Assembly (NCBI GenBank): GCA_026983855.1
Contig: JALSTE010000017.1
Coordinates: 1-5,622 of the forward strand
Direction of reading: 5' to 3'
DNA: 5,622 nt
From: Acidimicrobiia bacterium
Lineage (GTDB): Bacteria > Actinomycetota > Acidimicrobiia > Acidimicrobiales > Poriferisodalaceae
Both the position numbers and the translations under genes were made by a program. Shown here piece after piece: positions 4,972 through 5,622 of this stretch. Under the pieces are notes generated by a model. The model saw only the letters and a list, made by a program, of their open reading frames with translations, was not told where the DNA came from and made no database searches. Each line of letters starts with the position of its first letter. The stretch's first letter is position 1.

Positions 4972-5622
4972 TTAGGAGCCCGGTGACTCCGATCCCGGGG
5001 AGACCATGGCCGGGGGAACCGGTTCCCCCGGTTCAGCCGTCCGGCCGCCTCCCCGCCCGGTGATCACCACACCCAGGGCCACCAGACCCACGATGGTGGA
5101 TGTCCAGACGTTCACCCGCAGCCCGAGGATTCGGTTGGCCTCATCGCTGCGCATCAGCTCGATCCACAGCCGCCCGACGCAGTACAGGAAGACGTATGCG
5201 GCCATCAGTCGTCCCGGCTTCAGGTGGGGGAGCAGCCGCGGAACCACCCAGATGATCAGGGCCACCACGAGGAGGTTCCACAGAACCTCGTAGAGGAAGG
5301 TGGGGTGGAAAGTGGCCGAGTCGACATACTGCGGTGGACGGTTGGCCACGTCTATCTCGAGGCCCCAGGGAAGGTTCGTCGGACGCCCGAACAGCTCCTG
5401 GTTGAACCAGTTGCCAACCCGCCCGATGGCCTGGGCCAGGGGAATGGCGGGGGCGGCGGCATCCATGAGCCCGGCCACGTCCCATCCCTGGCGTCGGGCG
5501 TACCAGACCCCCACGACTATCCCCAGCGCGACACCGCCCCAGATCCCGAGACCTCCCTCCCAGATCTTCACGACATCGAACCAGTGCCCCCGGAACTTCT
5601 GGTTGTCGGTGATCACGTGGTA
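4972..5622 (-). CDS. lgt: Prolipoprotein diacylglyceryl transferase Lgt (5' end beyond window)
   Basis: The frame is open to the right edge (first complete residues YHVITDNQKF), leaving 216 residues; full-length Lgt is usually 260-320, so roughly the first quarter to third is missing. Lgt is an integral membrane enzyme that transfers diacylglycerol from phosphatidylglycerol to the lipobox cysteine of prolipoproteins. In fragment numbering, WEGGLGIWGG (21-30) precedes a membrane segment. The Lgt signature QAIGRVGNWFNQELFGRP (64-81) contains the essential Arg and Asn. FHPTFLYEVLWNL (105-117) and GRLWIELMRSDEA (150-162, with a conserved Arg) follow. Hydrophobic segments lie at about 28-41, 112-126, 138-151 and 173-187. 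The C-terminal tail after residue 188 is a Gly/Pro/Glu-rich cytoplasmic extension without conserved features. The stop is TAA at 4974-4972. The link to the flagellar genes downstream is positional only. Confidence 0.95.
   Translation of the reverse strand, partial: YHVITDNQKFRGHWFDVVKIWEGGLGIWGGVALGIVVGVWYARRQGWDVAGLMDAAAPAIPLAQAIGRVGNWFNQELFGRPTNLPWGLEIDVANRPPQYVDSATFHPTFLYEVLWNLLVVALIIWVVPRLLPHLKPGRLMAAYVFLYCVGRLWIELMRSDEANRILGLRVNVWTSTIVGLVALGVVITGRGGGRTAEPGEPVPPAMVSPGSESPGS
5010..5031. repeat. Perfect 22-bp palindrome in the 3' end of lgt
   Basis: The half-site CCGGGGGAACC (5010-5020) is followed directly by its exact reverse complement GGTTCCCCCGG (5021-5031), with no spacer. It lies in codons for the low-constraint tail of Lgt (GEPVPP), 163 bp upstream of the flgB start. 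It could be an operator for a dimeric regulator or an RNA hairpin near the transcript end; a compositional accident in GC-rich DNA cannot be excluded. Confidence 0.6.

Noticed and set aside
4914..4990. Possible sigma-28 promoter beginning with the CTAAA at the lgt stop
   Set aside because: TAAA is present, but no GCCGATAA-like -10 box occurs at the right distance; the TAAA is just the lgt stop codon and its neighbour.
1..5622. CRISPR array, tRNA, insertion sequence or mobile-element boundary
   Set aside because: No regularly spaced direct repeats, cloverleaf-like sequence, transposase or terminal inverted repeats were seen; the window is nearly filled by contiguous flagellar genes and lgt.

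Overview
This 5.6-kb window is very GC-rich and every convincing gene lies on the minus strand, so it reads from right to left. The genes are typical bacterial flagellar basal-body and export genes. The base composition, heavy GC bias at third codon positions, strong GGAG-type ribosome sites and the actinobacterial look of the Lgt fragment suggest a motile, high-GC member of the Actinomycetota. An Acidimicrobiia-like or Nocardioides-like bacterium is possible, but the lineage is an inference.

Layout in transcription order: (1) the 3' two thirds or so of lgt (lipoprotein diacylglyceryl transferase), cut by the right edge; (2) a 125-bp intergenic leader holding a terminator-like hairpin that ends only 20 bp before the next start codon; (3) flgB and flgC, the proximal rod proteins; (4) fliE, the rod/MS-ring adaptor; (5) fliI, the export ATPase; (6) a FliJ-like coiled-coil protein; (7) a lytic transglycosylase with an intact SLT catalytic domain and no signal peptide; (8) a long Ala/Pro/Thr-rich open frame, most likely the N-terminal part of the hook-length control protein FliK, running off the left edge. 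This last gene has no stop within the window but is open for 415 codons from base 1247 to base 3.

flgB to fliK look like one operon. The fliI/fliJ, fliJ/transglycosylase and transglycosylase/fliK junctions are all 4-nt ATGA or GTGA overlaps, and flgC/fliE are 4 nt apart. Together the genes would build the rod (FlgB, FlgC, FliE), drive export (FliI, FliJ), open the peptidoglycan for the rod (transglycosylase) and measure the hook (FliK).

The oddities worth a second look are these. fliF, fliG and fliH, which normally sit between fliE and fliI, are absent here. At that junction fliE and fliI are in the same reading frame, separated by a single TAG plus three codons, and fliI is the only gene whose start is visible that lacks a Shine-Dalgarno sequence. 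A terminator-like hairpin stands directly before flgB with no room for a promoter after it. A perfect 22-bp palindrome lies in the 3' end of lgt. I found no CRISPR array, RNA gene, insertion sequence or obviously novel defence system.
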